From positions 46,246-110,245 of the forward strand of contig JAURVT010000029.1 of the NCBI GenBank assembly GCA_030655315.1: a stretch of DNA of 64,000 bases. Reading direction: 5' to 3'. Below are positions 55,601-64,000 of this stretch, in pieces. Numbering within the stretch: the first letter of the stretch is position 1; the number at the start of each line of letters is the position of its first letter. The position numbers were made by a program, and so were the translations under genes. The notes beneath the pieces were generated by a model that saw only the letters and a program-made list of their open reading frames with translations, was not told where the DNA came from and ran no database searches. This DNA comes from Nocardioidaceae bacterium (GTDB taxonomy: Bacteria; Actinomycetota; Actinomycetes; Propionibacteriales; Nocardioidaceae).

Positions 55601-58156
55601 TCAGCCCCGATCCGCGTCGAAGGCCTGGGCCGCCAGCGCCCGGACGAGGTCGTCGCGACCCTCGCCGAGGTAGCGCGCCGTGCCCGCGTCGACGTCGTCG
55701 TCGCGCAGCCGGGCGTCGACCTTGGCCAGCACCTCGGCGGACGGGTTGGCCCGCGGGAACATGTTGAGCAGCACCACCGACGCCCTCCAGACGCCCTTGC
55801 GGGCGAAGATCTTGGGAGCGGCCTCGAGGAAGAGGTCGACGTACGGCTCGAGGACGTCGGCCTGGCCGGGCACCTGGAAGGCGAGCGCGACGCTGCGCTC
55901 GGTCTCGTTGGGCAACGGCTCGCCGTCGCCGACGACCGCGTCCCACGCCTGCTGCTTGGCCTCGGCGGTGGGACGGATGGCCCGGGCGGCCGCCGCGTGC
56001 TCGCGGCCCGAGATGGTGTCGTCGCGCTGCAGCTCGGCATCGATCTCGGCGTCACCGGCCCGGCCCGCCCGGGCGAGGGCGGTGACGAGCGTCCAGCGCA
56101 GGTCGGCGTCGACGCTGACGCCGGGCACCTCGACCGAGCCGTCGAGCACGCCGGCGACGAACGCGGTGTCGTGGTCGCTGCGGGCCGACGCGGCGTACGA
56201 CCGCAGCAGCGCCAGCTGGTGGTCGCTGCCCGGCTCGGCGGCGTCGACGAGCCCGCGCAGGCCGTCGGCCCACCGCGTGGCGAGCTCGTCGCGGTGCTCG
56301 GGCGCCGCGTAGAGCGACGCGGCGGTCCGGCCCTGGGCGAGCAGCGACCCGACCGCGGTGAGGTCGGTCTCGGTGGCGACGCCGCCGAGGACCAGGGTGA
56401 CGTAGTCGCGGGCCGTCATCTCGGCGTCGCGCGTCATGTCCCAGGCCGCGCCCCAGCACAGGGCACGGGGGAGCGAGTCGGACAGGGTCGAGATCGACGC
56501 GGTGAGGGTCGCCAGCGACCGCTCGTCGAGCCGGATCTTGGCGTAGGTGAGGTCGTCGTCGTTGAGCAGCACCAGGTCGGGCCGGCGCAGGCCGACCAGG
56601 TCGTCGACAATCGTCGACGCGCCCTCGATGTCGGTCTCGATCCGCTCGCGGCGCACGAGGCCGCCGTCGGTGCGGTCGTAGAGGCCGATGGCGATCCGGT
56701 GGCGGCGCAGCGTGGGGAACGCGTCGGTGGCGCTCTGCTCGACGACGAACGACGTGATGACGCCGTCGTCGTCGGTGGCGAAGTCGGCGCGCAGCGTGTT
56801 GACGCCCGAGGTGCGCAGCCACTCGTCGGTCCAGGCCTGCAGGTCGCGGCCCGAGGCCTGCTCGAGCTCGACGAGGAGGTCCGAGAGCTCGGTGTTGCCG
56901 AAGGCGTGGCGCGTGAAGTAGGCGCGCAGCCCGGCCAGGAAGTCGTCCTCGCCGACCCACGCCACCAGCTGCTTGAGCGTGGAGGCGCCCTTGGCGTAGG
57001 TGATGCCGTCGAAGTTGGACTCCACGGCGTGCAGGTCGAAGTTGTCGGCGGCGATCGGGTGGGTGGAGGAGAGCTGGTCCTGGCGGTAGGCCCAGTTCTT
57101 GCGCGAGTTGGTGAACGACGTCCACGCCTCGGGGTACCGGGTGGCCTTGGCCTGGGCGAACGACGCCGCCCACTCGGCGAACGACTCGTTCAGCCACAGG
57201 TCGTCCCACCAGCGCATCGTCACGAGGTCGCCGAACCACATGTGCGCCATCTCGTGCAGGATCGTGTTGGCGCGGCCGGAGTACGACGAGCTGGTCTGTC
57301 GGCTGCGGAACACGTACTCGTCGCGCAGCGTCACGGCGCCGGCGTTCTCCATCGCGCCCATGTTGTACTCCGGCACGAACGCCTGGTCGTACTTGCCGAA
57401 GGGGTAGCCCATCGAGAAGACGTCCTCGAAGAAGCCGAACCCCTGCTTGGTGATGTCGAAGATCTCGTCGGCGTCGAGGTGCTCGGCCAGCGAGCGGCGG
57501 ACCAGGATGCCGAGCGGGATGTCGTCGTAGGAGCCGCGGTAGGTGTCGCGGACGGTGTCGTACTCGCCGGCGATGATCGCGGCGATGTAGGTCGACATCG
57601 TCAGGGTGGGGGCGAAATGCCACGTGGCCGTGCTGCCGTCGCCGGCGTGCTCGGGCTGGGGCGTGGGGGAGTTCGAGACGACCTCCCAGCCCGCGGGCGC
57701 GGTGACGTGGAAGGTGAAGACCGACTTGAGGTCGGGCTGCTCGAAGTTGGCGAAGACGCGACGGGCGTCGGCCACCTCGAACTGCGTGTAGAGGTAGACG
57801 CGCTGGTCGACCGGGTCGACGAAGCGGTGCAGGCCCTCGCCGGCGTGCGAGAACGGCAGCGCGGTGGAGACCCGCAGCTCGTTGTCGCCCTGCAGGCCGT
57901 CGAGCGTGATGCGGCTGTCGGCGTAGGCCGACGCGGCGTCGACGCGGACGCCGTTGAGGGTGATCTCGGGGTCCTGCGCGTCGACGAGGTCGACGAAGGT
58001 CGAGCCCCCGGCCTCGCTGCTGGTGAACCTCAGGGTGGTGGTGGACCAGAAGTGCGTCTCGGAGTGCGTGAGGTCGAGCGCGACGTCGTAGGAGGTGGCG
58101 TCCACGAGGGCGGCGCGGGTGCGCGCCTCCTCGCGGGTGAGGTTCGTTCCGGGCAT
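55601..58156 (-). CDS. pepN: Aminopeptidase N (M1 family)
   Basis: This 851-residue zinc peptidase has the substrate motif GAMENAG near residue 263 and the zinc site [10 protein letters not shown] with NESFAEW about 20 residues later. The C-terminal ERAP1-like helical domain is present. It removes single residues from peptide N-termini in the cytoplasm. The ATG at 58156 ([11 protein letters not shown]) was preferred because actinobacterial PepN proteins start this way; an ATG 9 bases upstream is possible. It is divergent from the carboxylate-amine ligase gene. Confidence 0.94.
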   Translation of the reverse strand: MPGTNLTREEARTRAALVDATSYDVALDLTHSETHFWSTTTLRFTSSEAGGSTFVDLVDAQDPEITLNGVRVDAASAYADSRITLDGLQGDNELRVSTALPFSHAGEGLHRFVDPVDQRVYLYTQFEVADARRVFANFEQPDLKSVFTFHVTAPAGWEVVSNSPTPQPEHAGDGSTATWHFAPTLTMSTYIAAIIAGEYDTVRDTYRGSYDDIPLGILVRRSLAEHLDADEIFDITKQGFGFFEDVFSMGYPFGKYDQAFVPEYNMGAMENAGAVTLRDEYVFRSRQTSSSYSGRANTILHEMAHMWFGDLVTMRWWDDLWLNESFAEWAASFAQAKATRYPEAWTSFTNSRKNWAYRQDQLSSTHPIAADNFDLHAVESNFDGITYAKGASTLKQLVAWVGEDDFLAGLRAYFTRHAFGNTELSDLLVELEQASGRDLQAWTDEWLRTSGVNTLRADFATDDDGVITSFVVEQSATDAFPTLRRHRIAIGLYDRTDGGLVRRERIETDIEGASTIVDDLVGLRRPDLVLLNDDDLTYAKIRLDERSLATLTASISTLSDSLPRALCWGAAWDMTRDAEMTARDYVTLVLGGVATETDLTAVGSLLAQGRTAASLYAAPEHRDELATRWADGLRGLVDAAEPGSDHQLALLRSYAASARSDHDTAFVAGVLDGSVEVPGVSVDADLRWTLVTALARAGRAGDAEIDAELQRDDTISGREHAAAARAIRPTAEAKQQAWDAVVGDGEPLPNETERSVALAFQVPGQADVLEPYVDLFLEAAPKIFARKGVWRASVVLLNMFPRANPSAEVLAKVDARLRDDDVDAGTARYLGEGRDDLVRALAAQAFDADRG

Positions 58157-58206
58157 GACGGCCATGGTGTCACGCTGCGGTGACGGCGATCGTGGAGGAT
58201 GGGCGC

Positions 58207-59373
58207 ATGCAGATCCCCTTCGCCGAGTCCGCGCGGTCGTCGATCGGCATCGAGTGGGAGCTGGCGCTCGTCGACGCCGACTCCGGCGACCTGCGGCAGG
58301 TCGCGCAGACGGTCCTGGACGCGGTCGAGCCCGCCCCCGGCGTGGAGCACCCGCACATCCGCCAGGAGCTGCTGGTCAACACCGTGGAGGTCGTCTCGGG
58401 GGTCGCCTCGACGGTCGGTGGCGCCGCCGACGACCTGCAGCGGGCCATCGACGAGATCCGCGTGGTCACCGACCCCCTGCGCGTCGAGCTGATGTGCGCC
58501 GGCACCCACCCGTTCGCGCGGTGGGCGCAGCAGAAGGTCACCGACAAGGAGCGCTACGCGACGCTCATCGACCGCACCCAGTGGTGGGGCCGCCAGATGC
58601 TCATCTACGGCGTGCACGTGCACGTCGGCATCGAGGACCGCGACAAGGTCCTGCCGATCATGCGCGCGATGCTCACCTGCTTCGGGCACTTCCAGTGCCT
58701 GTCGGCGTCGTCGCCGTTCTGGGGCGGCCGCGAGACCGGCTACGCGTCGAACCGCGCGCTCATGTTCCAGCAGCTGCCCACCGCCGGGCTGCCGTTCCAG
58801 CTCGAGCGCTGGGACCAGCTCGAGCACTACGTCGCCGACATGATGCACACCGGCGTCATCGACGGGTTCGACGAGGTCCGCTGGGACCTGCGTCCCTCGC
58901 CCAAGTTCGGCACCCTCGAGGTCCGGATCTGCGACGGGTCGCCCACCATCGCCGAGGTCCGCTCGCTGGCCGCCCTGACGCACTGCCTGGTCGAGCACTT
59001 CTCCACGATGCTCGACCGCGGCGAGACGCTGCCGGTGCTGCCGCCGTGGTTCGTCCAGGAGAACAAGTGGCGGGCCGCGCGCTACGGCATGGAGGCCATC
59101 CTCATCCTCGACGAGACCGGCCACGAGGACCTCGTCACCACCGACGTGCTGCACCTGCTGCGCGTGCTCGCGCCCGTCGCCGAGCGGCTCGGCTGCGCCG
59201 AGGACCTCGAGGGCGTGCGGACGATCATCGACCGCGGCGCGTCCTACCAGCGTCAGCGCGCGGTGGCCGCGCGTCACGGCGGCCAGCTCGACGCGGTCGT
59301 CGCCTCCCTGGTCCACGAAATGCGCGAGGGCCGTCCGGTGTTGGAACCTGGAGCCTGCCGCCCGCCGACCTGA
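58207..59373 (+). CDS. Glutamate-cysteine ligase 2 family (YbdK-type) carboxylate-amine ligase
   Basis: This 388-residue protein belongs to GCS2: SIGIEWELALVD near residue 14, HPHIRQELLVNTVEV, the metal/ATP motif YGVHVHVGIED near 137, and LEVRICDGSPT. Actinobacteria use mycothiol, so the physiological substrates are uncertain. GGAGG lies 8 bases before the ATG; GAGGAT could also act as a -10 box for a leaderless start. Confidence 0.9.
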   Translation: MQIPFAESARSSIGIEWELALVDADSGDLRQVAQTVLDAVEPAPGVEHPHIRQELLVNTVEVVSGVASTVGGAADDLQRAIDEIRVVTDPLRVELMCAGTHPFARWAQQKVTDKERYATLIDRTQWWGRQMLIYGVHVHVGIEDRDKVLPIMRAMLTCFGHFQCLSASSPFWGGRETGYASNRALMFQQLPTAGLPFQLERWDQLEHYVADMMHTGVIDGFDEVRWDLRPSPKFGTLEVRICDGSPTIAEVRSLAALTHCLVEHFSTMLDRGETLPVLPPWFVQENKWRAARYGMEAILILDETGHEDLVTTDVLHLLRVLAPVAERLGCAEDLEGVRTIIDRGASYQRQRAVAARHGGQLDAVVASLVHEMREGRPVLEPGACRPPT

Positions 59374-59381
59374 GGAGAGCC

Positions 59382-60002
59382 ATGACCGACACCGCCACCG
59401 AGAAGACCACCGCCGACTTCTGGTTCGACCCGCTGTGCCCCTGGGCCTGGATGTCCTCGCGATGGATGCTCGAGGTCGAGCAGGTCCGCGACGTCGAGAC
59501 GACCTTCCACGTGATGAGCCTCGCCGTGCTCAACGACGGGCGCGAGCTGCCCGAGGAGTACGTCGAGATGATGAAGAAGGCGTGGGGCCCGGTCCGGGTC
59601 TGCATCGCTGCTGAGGAGGCGCACGGCAACGCCGTCCTGCGCGACCTCTACACCGCCATGGGCACGCGCATCCACCTCCAGCAGGAGCAGGACTTCGACG
59701 CCGTCATCAAGGGCGCCCTCGAGGACGTGGGCCTGCCGGCGGAGCTGGCCGAGGCCGCCCACACCGACGCCAACGACGACGCGCTCAAGAAGTCCCACCA
59801 CGCCGGCATGGACGCGGTCGGCATGGACGTCGGCACCCCCGTCATCCACGTCGACGGCGTCGCGTTCTTCGGCCCCGTCGTCACCCCGGCCCCCAAGGGC
59901 GACGCGGCCGGCCGGCTGTGGGACGGCGTCAACCTCGTCGCCGGTGTCGACGGCTTCTTCGAGCTCAAGCGCACGCGCGACCGCGACCCGATCTTCGACT
60001 GA
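59382..60002 (+). CDS. Rv2466c-like DsbA-family protein, mycothiol-dependent nitroreductase relative, with CPWA motif
   Basis: This 206-residue thioredoxin-fold protein is close to M. tuberculosis Rv2466c from end to end (ADFWFDPLCPW, HVMSLAVLND, KKSHHAGMDAVG, GTPVIHVDGVAFFGP). The active-site motif is C19-P-W-A22; Rv2466c has C19-P-W-C22. Keeping only the nucleophilic Cys suggests a monothiol reaction with mycothiol. GAGGAGAGCC precedes the ATG. It lies before rpiB and the DNA glycosylase gene, as in mycobacteria. Confidence 0.9.
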   Translation: MTDTATEKTTADFWFDPLCPWAWMSSRWMLEVEQVRDVETTFHVMSLAVLNDGRELPEEYVEMMKKAWGPVRVCIAAEEAHGNAVLRDLYTAMGTRIHLQQEQDFDAVIKGALEDVGLPAELAEAAHTDANDDALKKSHHAGMDAVGMDVGTPVIHVDGVAFFGPVVTPAPKGDAAGRLWDGVNLVAGVDGFFELKRTRDRDPIFD

Positions 60003-60015
60003 CGGTCGCGGCTGC

Positions 60016-60021
60016 CAGACT
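60016..60021 (+). promoter_or_regulatory. -10 box of a probable leaderless promoter for rpiB
   Basis: CAGACT ends 6 bases before the rpiB ATG, and no ribosome-binding site is present. Confidence 0.35.
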
Positions 60022-60027
60022 GGGCGC

Positions 60028-60485
<458 letters not shown>

Positions 60486-60486
<1 letters not shown>

Positions 60487-61340
60487 TGCCCGAGGGTCAC
60501 ACGATCCACCGGCTCGCCGGTCGACTGACGTCGGAGTTCGCGGGGCACGTCACGCGCTCGTCCAGCCCGCAGGGACGTTTCGACATGGGCGCGGGCGCCA
60601 TCGACGGGCGCGTGCTCGAGGTCGCCGACGCGTGGGGCAAGCACCTGTTCGTGCGCTTCGAGGGCCTGGCCGACGAGGTCCACGTGCACCTCGGGCTCTT
60701 CGGTCGCACCCGGTTCGCCCACGACGACGTCCGCGAGGTCAAGGGCGCCCTGCGCTGGCGGCTCGAGGACGACCACACCTACTTCGACCTGCGTGGGGCC
60801 ACGGCGTGCGCGCTGATGGGCCCCGACGAGGTCGGCGCCCTGGTCGACCGGCTCGGGCCCGACCCGCTGCGCGAGGAGTCCGACCCCGACCAGGCGTGGC
60901 AGCGCATCAGGCGCTCGCGCGCCCCGATCGGCGGGCTGCTCATGGACCAGAAGATCGTCGCCGGGATCGGCAACGTCTACCGGGCCGAGGTCCTCTTCCG
61001 TCGCGGCATCGACCCCTTCATGGAGGGCCGGCTGCTGCACCGCCCGGAGTGGCTCGACATGTGGTCCGACCTCGTGGTGATGATGCACGAGGGCGTCCGG
61101 ACCGGCCGGATCGACTGCATCGACACCGCGTCGCGGCCCGCGTCGATGGGCAAGGCCCACGCGCTGCCGCACCAGCCGCCCGGACGCGTGTGGGTCTACC
61201 GCCGCCAGGGCGAGCCGTGCTTCGTGTGCGGCACGCCCGTCCGCACCGAGGAGATGGCCGCCCGCAACCTGTTCTGGTGCCCCACCTGCCAACGCCGAAC
61301 TCGCAGACGGGCACCCGGCACCGGCACTAGGATCACGTGA
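60486..61340 (+). CDS. Fpg/Nei-family DNA glycosylase (endonuclease VIII-like)
   Basis: This 284-residue base-excision repair enzyme starts MPEGHTIHRLA, with Pro2 as nucleophile and Glu3 as acid. The helix-two-turn-helix region includes QKIVAGIGNVYRAEVLF. A C-terminal zinc finger (CFVCGTPV...CPTCQRRT) completes it. The MPEGHT start rather than MPELPE marks a Nei rather than Fpg type, acting on oxidised pyrimidines. It follows rpiB with a one-base overlap, as for Rv2465c-Rv2464c. Confidence 0.92.
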
Positions 61341-61376
61341 GGCGCCAGGGGCGCGTCGGACCCACGGGAGGAACCG

Positions 61377-62522
61377 GTGTCGAGGCGGCCTGAGGTGGAC
61401 CCGCTGGCTCGTCGCGTCCGTCCGGTCGGCACCCGCTCGCTGCTGCGCGGCGTCCCGCTCACCACCCGGATCCGCCAGCGGCTGTTCCGGGCCCGGCTCG
61501 GCACGAGCGACGGCCAGCGCACGGCGGGGGTGCTGCTCTGCGTCGTGACGATCGTCGTGACGGTGCTGTCGCTCGTGAACTACGACCTCGTTCCGCTCAC
61601 CACCTTCCTCGTCCCGATCCTGGTCGGCACGCTGCTGCTGCGGATGGCGGGCTTCGTCGCGCTGCTCGTCACGGTCGCGGTCGGCGTCACGCTCGTGCTC
61701 GGCTCCATCGGCGTCACCACGGTCCGGATCAGTGCGGTCGTGGTGATGGCGGTCTACTCGGGCATCGCGCTGTTCGAGGTCAGCCGTCGCCGCTCGGGCC
61801 TGCCCGCCGCGCTGGGCGAGGCCACGCTGAACGACCTGCGCGAGCGCATCGTCGGCGGCGCCGTGCTCCCCGAGCTGCCCGGGGGCTGGTCCCTGGCCTG
61901 GGACGTCCGCTCGGCCGACGCGGCGGACTTCGCCGGCGACTTCCTCGTGGCCGGGCTCAGCGACGACCGGCGGCGGCTCGAGGTCGTGCTGGTCGACGTC
62001 TCGGGCAAGGGCGTCGACGCGGGTACCCGCGCCCTGCAGCTGTCGGGCGCCTTCGGCGGCCTGCTCGGCGCCGTCGAGCCCGAGCGCTTCCTGCGCGCCG
62101 CCAACGCCTACGTCATGCGCCAGAGCTGGCTCGAGGGGTTCGCCACCGCGATCCACCTCGAGGTCGACCTGCCGACGGGGTCGTTCACCGTGCGCACGGC
62201 CGGTCACCCGCCGCTGCTCCAGTGGCGGGCGGGGTCGGGCCGGTGGGCGGTGCATGCGTCGTCCGGGCCCGCCCTCGGCCTGGTGCCGGACCCGGAGTTC
62301 GACCCGGTGCGCGGCACGCTGGCGCACGGCGACGCGCTGGTCACCTACACCGACGGGGTGGTCGAGACGCCCGGCCGCGACTACGAGATGGGCATCGACA
62401 AGCTGCTCGGCCACGCCGACCGGATGGTCCTGGCCGGGTTCGTCGACCCCGCCAAGCACCTGCTCGACCGCGCCGGCTCGAGTGCCGACGACCGCGCGGT
62501 GGCCGTGCTCCGCCGGACCTGA
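61377..62522 (+). CDS. Membrane-anchored SpoIIE-type PP2C phosphatase
   Basis: This 381-residue protein has a positively charged N-terminus, three to four transmembrane helices (about 50-135) and a cytoplasmic SpoIIE/RsbU-type phosphatase domain (about 165-380). The metal-binding motif reads AADFAGDFL, followed by DVSGKGVDAG and YTDGVVE. It probably dephosphorylates an anti-sigma-factor antagonist in a stress signalling path; no such partner is nearby. GGAGG precedes the GTG start, and TAGGAT at 61328-61333 is a candidate -10 box. Confidence 0.9.
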   Translation: MSRRPEVDPLARRVRPVGTRSLLRGVPLTTRIRQRLFRARLGTSDGQRTAGVLLCVVTIVVTVLSLVNYDLVPLTTFLVPILVGTLLLRMAGFVALLVTVAVGVTLVLGSIGVTTVRISAVVVMAVYSGIALFEVSRRRSGLPAALGEATLNDLRERIVGGAVLPELPGGWSLAWDVRSADAADFAGDFLVAGLSDDRRRLEVVLVDVSGKGVDAGTRALQLSGAFGGLLGAVEPERFLRAANAYVMRQSWLEGFATAIHLEVDLPTGSFTVRTAGHPPLLQWRAGSGRWAVHASSGPALGLVPDPEFDPVRGTLAHGDALVTYTDGVVETPGRDYEMGIDKLLGHADRMVLAGFVDPAKHLLDRAGSSADDRAVAVLRRT

Positions 62523-62539
62523 TCGGGGCCGGACGCGAG

Positions 62540-62585
62540 CGTGGCGCCTGGAGGATCCTGCTCCCAGGATCGTCCAGACGCCACG
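62540..62585 (+). terminator. Long hairpin after the phosphatase gene
   Basis: Arms 62540-62560 and 62564-62585 pair along about 21 bp with two mismatches and a 3-nt loop. It begins 18 bases after the phosphatase stop and is probably its terminator. The remaining 206 bases up to 62791 hold no clear gene. Confidence 0.6.
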
Positions 62586-62791
62586 TCGCCGAGGCGGGTC
62601 GTCAACCGATGCGTGATCGGAGACCGACCGCCTGCCCGAAGGTGGTGGGATCGCCGTGGTCCGTGGCCACACCCTTGTGCCACACGCGGAGCACGGGGAA
62701 CGCCGACCCGTGTGCTCCGCTGGTTCTCACCGACACGGCGAGCCCACCCCCTCGTCAACAGTGCCGAGTGGAGGACTCGACGAGAAGAACG

Positions 62792-63757
62792 CTACGGACC
62801 GGTGCTGTCGGTCCCGTCTCGTCGCGATGACGTTCGTGTGAACCCGTCGGGGGCGCGCAGGTCGCCCACCGACCAGGCCCACGCCCGGGTGGCAGCGGGG
62901 GCGTGACAGGTCAGGAACGCGCTCTCGCGGCGGGTGCCGGTGACCTCGGCCTCGACCACGGGCGGCAGCGCGCCGGTGCACCGCAGGCGGACGGTCCAGC
63001 GGTGCTCGCCGGTCGCGACGACCTCGTGCCCCACGACGTCGCGCGGGCCCGCGGGGCCGAGCTGGGCGTGCGCGGCCGCCGCGACGGCCTGGACGACCGG
63101 TGGCTGGCCGCCGAAGCCGCGCAGGTGGGACGCCGACACCCGGCCCTCCAGGTGGGCGGCCACCACGTCGCAGGCGTCGACGGGCTCGAGCATCCCGTAC
63201 GTCGTGCCGTCGGGCACCACGACCACGTTGGGCGCGAACCGGTCGCCGCCGACGTGCGAGCTCTCCCAGACCTGGTCGGGCCACCGCTCGGCCAGGGCGG
63301 CGGCCACGGGCCGGCCGCGGACCGCGCAGCAGACGTCGTGACGACCGTGGGCGCACACCAGCAGCATGGGCGGTGCGGCCTCCACGGCGCCCGGGACGTC
63401 GGTCGGCGGCCCGGCGTGCACCGCCTCGGCCGCGGCGAGCAGGTCGGCGTCGGAGTCCCAGGCGCCCCAGAGCGTCGACCCCGACCGCCGGTCGGCGAGG
63501 CACCAGCGGTGTGCCTCGTCCGGGGCGGGTCGCCCGGGCCTGCGGATGACGAGCAGTCGGGTGCGGGTCGTGCGGATCGCCTCCACCACCGCGTGCCGTG
63601 CGTCGTCGCCCATGGGCAGACCGCCGAAGGCGTCGTACGCCCAGGGACCCCGGTGCTCGAGCATCAGCCACCGGTCGTAGCCGTGCGCCGTGCCGGCCAG
63701 CGGGTCGAGCCGCTCCCGCGCGGTGTCGGCGCAGCGTCCGGCGTCAGCGCAGGTCAT
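62792..63757 (-). CDS. Sucrase/ferredoxin-like domain protein
   Basis: This 321-residue protein has the thioredoxin-like ferredoxin features of the Sucrase/ferredoxin-like family: CADAGRCADT at the N-terminus, CAHGRHDVCCAVRGRPVAAAL near residue 160 and the pair SHVGGDRFAPNVVVVP. These Cys and His residues could bind a [2Fe-2S] cluster. Its function is unknown; no sucrase activity should be assumed. The start overlaps the end of the upstream gene by 14 bases. Confidence 0.85.
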   Translation of the reverse strand: MTCADAGRCADTARERLDPLAGTAHGYDRWLMLEHRGPWAYDAFGGLPMGDDARHAVVEAIRTTRTRLLVIRRPGRPAPDEAHRWCLADRRSGSTLWGAWDSDADLLAAAEAVHAGPPTDVPGAVEAAPPMLLVCAHGRHDVCCAVRGRPVAAALAERWPDQVWESSHVGGDRFAPNVVVVPDGTTYGMLEPVDACDVVAAHLEGRVSASHLRGFGGQPPVVQAVAAAAHAQLGPAGPRDVVGHEVVATGEHRWTVRLRCTGALPPVVEAEVTGTRRESAFLTCHAPAATRAWAWSVGDLRAPDGFTRTSSRRDGTDSTGP

Positions 63758-64000
63758 GGACCACGACGCCGGCGACGACGAGCCGCCGCGCGAGGTCGTG
63801 CCCGAGATCGGCCGCGGTGGCCGTCGCGGCGGAGAGCAGCTCGGCGACCCGGGCCGCCTCACCGCCGTCCAGGACGAGGTCGCCCGCGCGCGAACGGAGC
63901 ACGTACCGGCCGGGGCCCTCGTCGTCGAGCGACGGCGAGAGGTGGGCGCGCAGGCGCAGCCGGTCGTGGTCGGCCAGGGCGGTGGACGCGGCGAGCCGGG
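63744..64000 (-). CDS. C-terminal end of a protein, probably cupin-type (partial)
   Basis: The last 85 codons of a gene entering from beyond the window are visible. The segment reads like the winged-helix end of cupin/JmjC-type hydroxylases: GRYVLRSRAGDLVLDGGEAARV followed by DLGHDLARRLVVAGVVVHDLR. Such genes often precede the sucrase/ferredoxin-like gene in actinobacteria, from memory. The catalytic part is not in the window, so the call is tentative. Confidence 0.5.
   Translation of the reverse strand, partial: RLAASTALADHDRLRLRAHLSPSLDDEGPGRYVLRSRAGDLVLDGGEAARVAELLSAATATAADLGHDLARRLVVAGVVVHDLR

Noticed and set aside
62586..62791. tRNA or small RNA gene in the gap before the sucrase/ferredoxin-like gene
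   Set aside because: A few short hairpins are present but no cloverleaf, conserved tRNA bases or known RNA motif.

Overview
This is a window of very GC-rich DNA with densely packed genes. Overlapping stop/start codons (ATGA, GTGA, TGATG) are common, GTG starts are frequent, and several genes look leaderless, with a TANNNT-type -10 box ending 6-7 bases before the start codon. Gene content points to an actinobacterium: Rv2578c-type radical SAM protein, Rv2228c-type RNase H/phosphatase fusion, mycothiol-dependent nitroreductase relative, NADPH:F420 reductase, and a DosR/DosS two-component system. The mix with polyhydroxyalkanoate genes suggests something like the Nocardioidaceae, but the family is an inference. 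No tRNA, rRNA operon, insertion sequence, phage gene or CRISPR array was seen.

Layout. 1-10.4 kb is housekeeping: a truncated alpha/beta hydrolase, a Tat-exported ferritin-like protein, a radical SAM gene behind a perfect LexA box, the Nif3/zinc-ribbon/RNase H-phosphatase operon, YaaA, an ion-transporter-superfamily permease, an RNB ribonuclease, a GDT1-family cation exporter, and the RNase P RNA gene.

10.5-43.2 kb is the most interesting part: about 33 kb that looks like a large DosR/DevR-type hypoxia (dormancy) regulon island. It has a DevS-like sensor kinase keeping the heme-ligand His and gas-discriminating Tyr of mycobacterial DosS. It also has a DevR-like regulator that keeps the phosphorylation Asp and the DNA-contact residues at the same residue numbers as M. 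tuberculosis DosR. Eight universal stress proteins, an Acg-type nitroreductase, a PPOX-family protein, a CtpF-like Ca-type P-ATPase and a Na,K-ATPase-like P-ATPase lie around them. Two fermentative ATP-yielding modules are embedded: the arginine deiminase pathway (arcD-arcA-arcB-arcC) and a phosphoketolase with a slipin. Palindromic GGGACCNNNGNCCC boxes lie in front of most of these operons, often as pairs 21-22 bp apart. The coherent reading is that oxygen loss is sensed by DevS, relayed by DevR to these boxes, and switches on substrate-level ATP synthesis, ion homeostasis and USPs.

43.5-64 kb returns to general metabolism: a GH10 xylanase lipoprotein, a zinc alcohol dehydrogenase, methionine aminopeptidase, a fadD-phaC-phaZ polyhydroxyalkanoate operon, a regulator-like gene behind a rare AT-rich palindrome, npdG, panB, pepN, a GCS2-type carboxylate-amine ligase, an Rv2466c-like protein, rpiB, a Nei-type DNA glycosylase, a membrane-anchored SpoIIE-type phosphatase, a sucrase/ferredoxin-like protein and the end of a probable cupin-type gene running off the window. 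The pepN/Rv2466c/rpiB/nei neighbourhood matches the Rv2464c-Rv2467 order in mycobacteria.

Functions are assigned from recalled family motifs; no database search was run. Start codons were chosen by ribosome-binding sites, overlaps and family start patterns.
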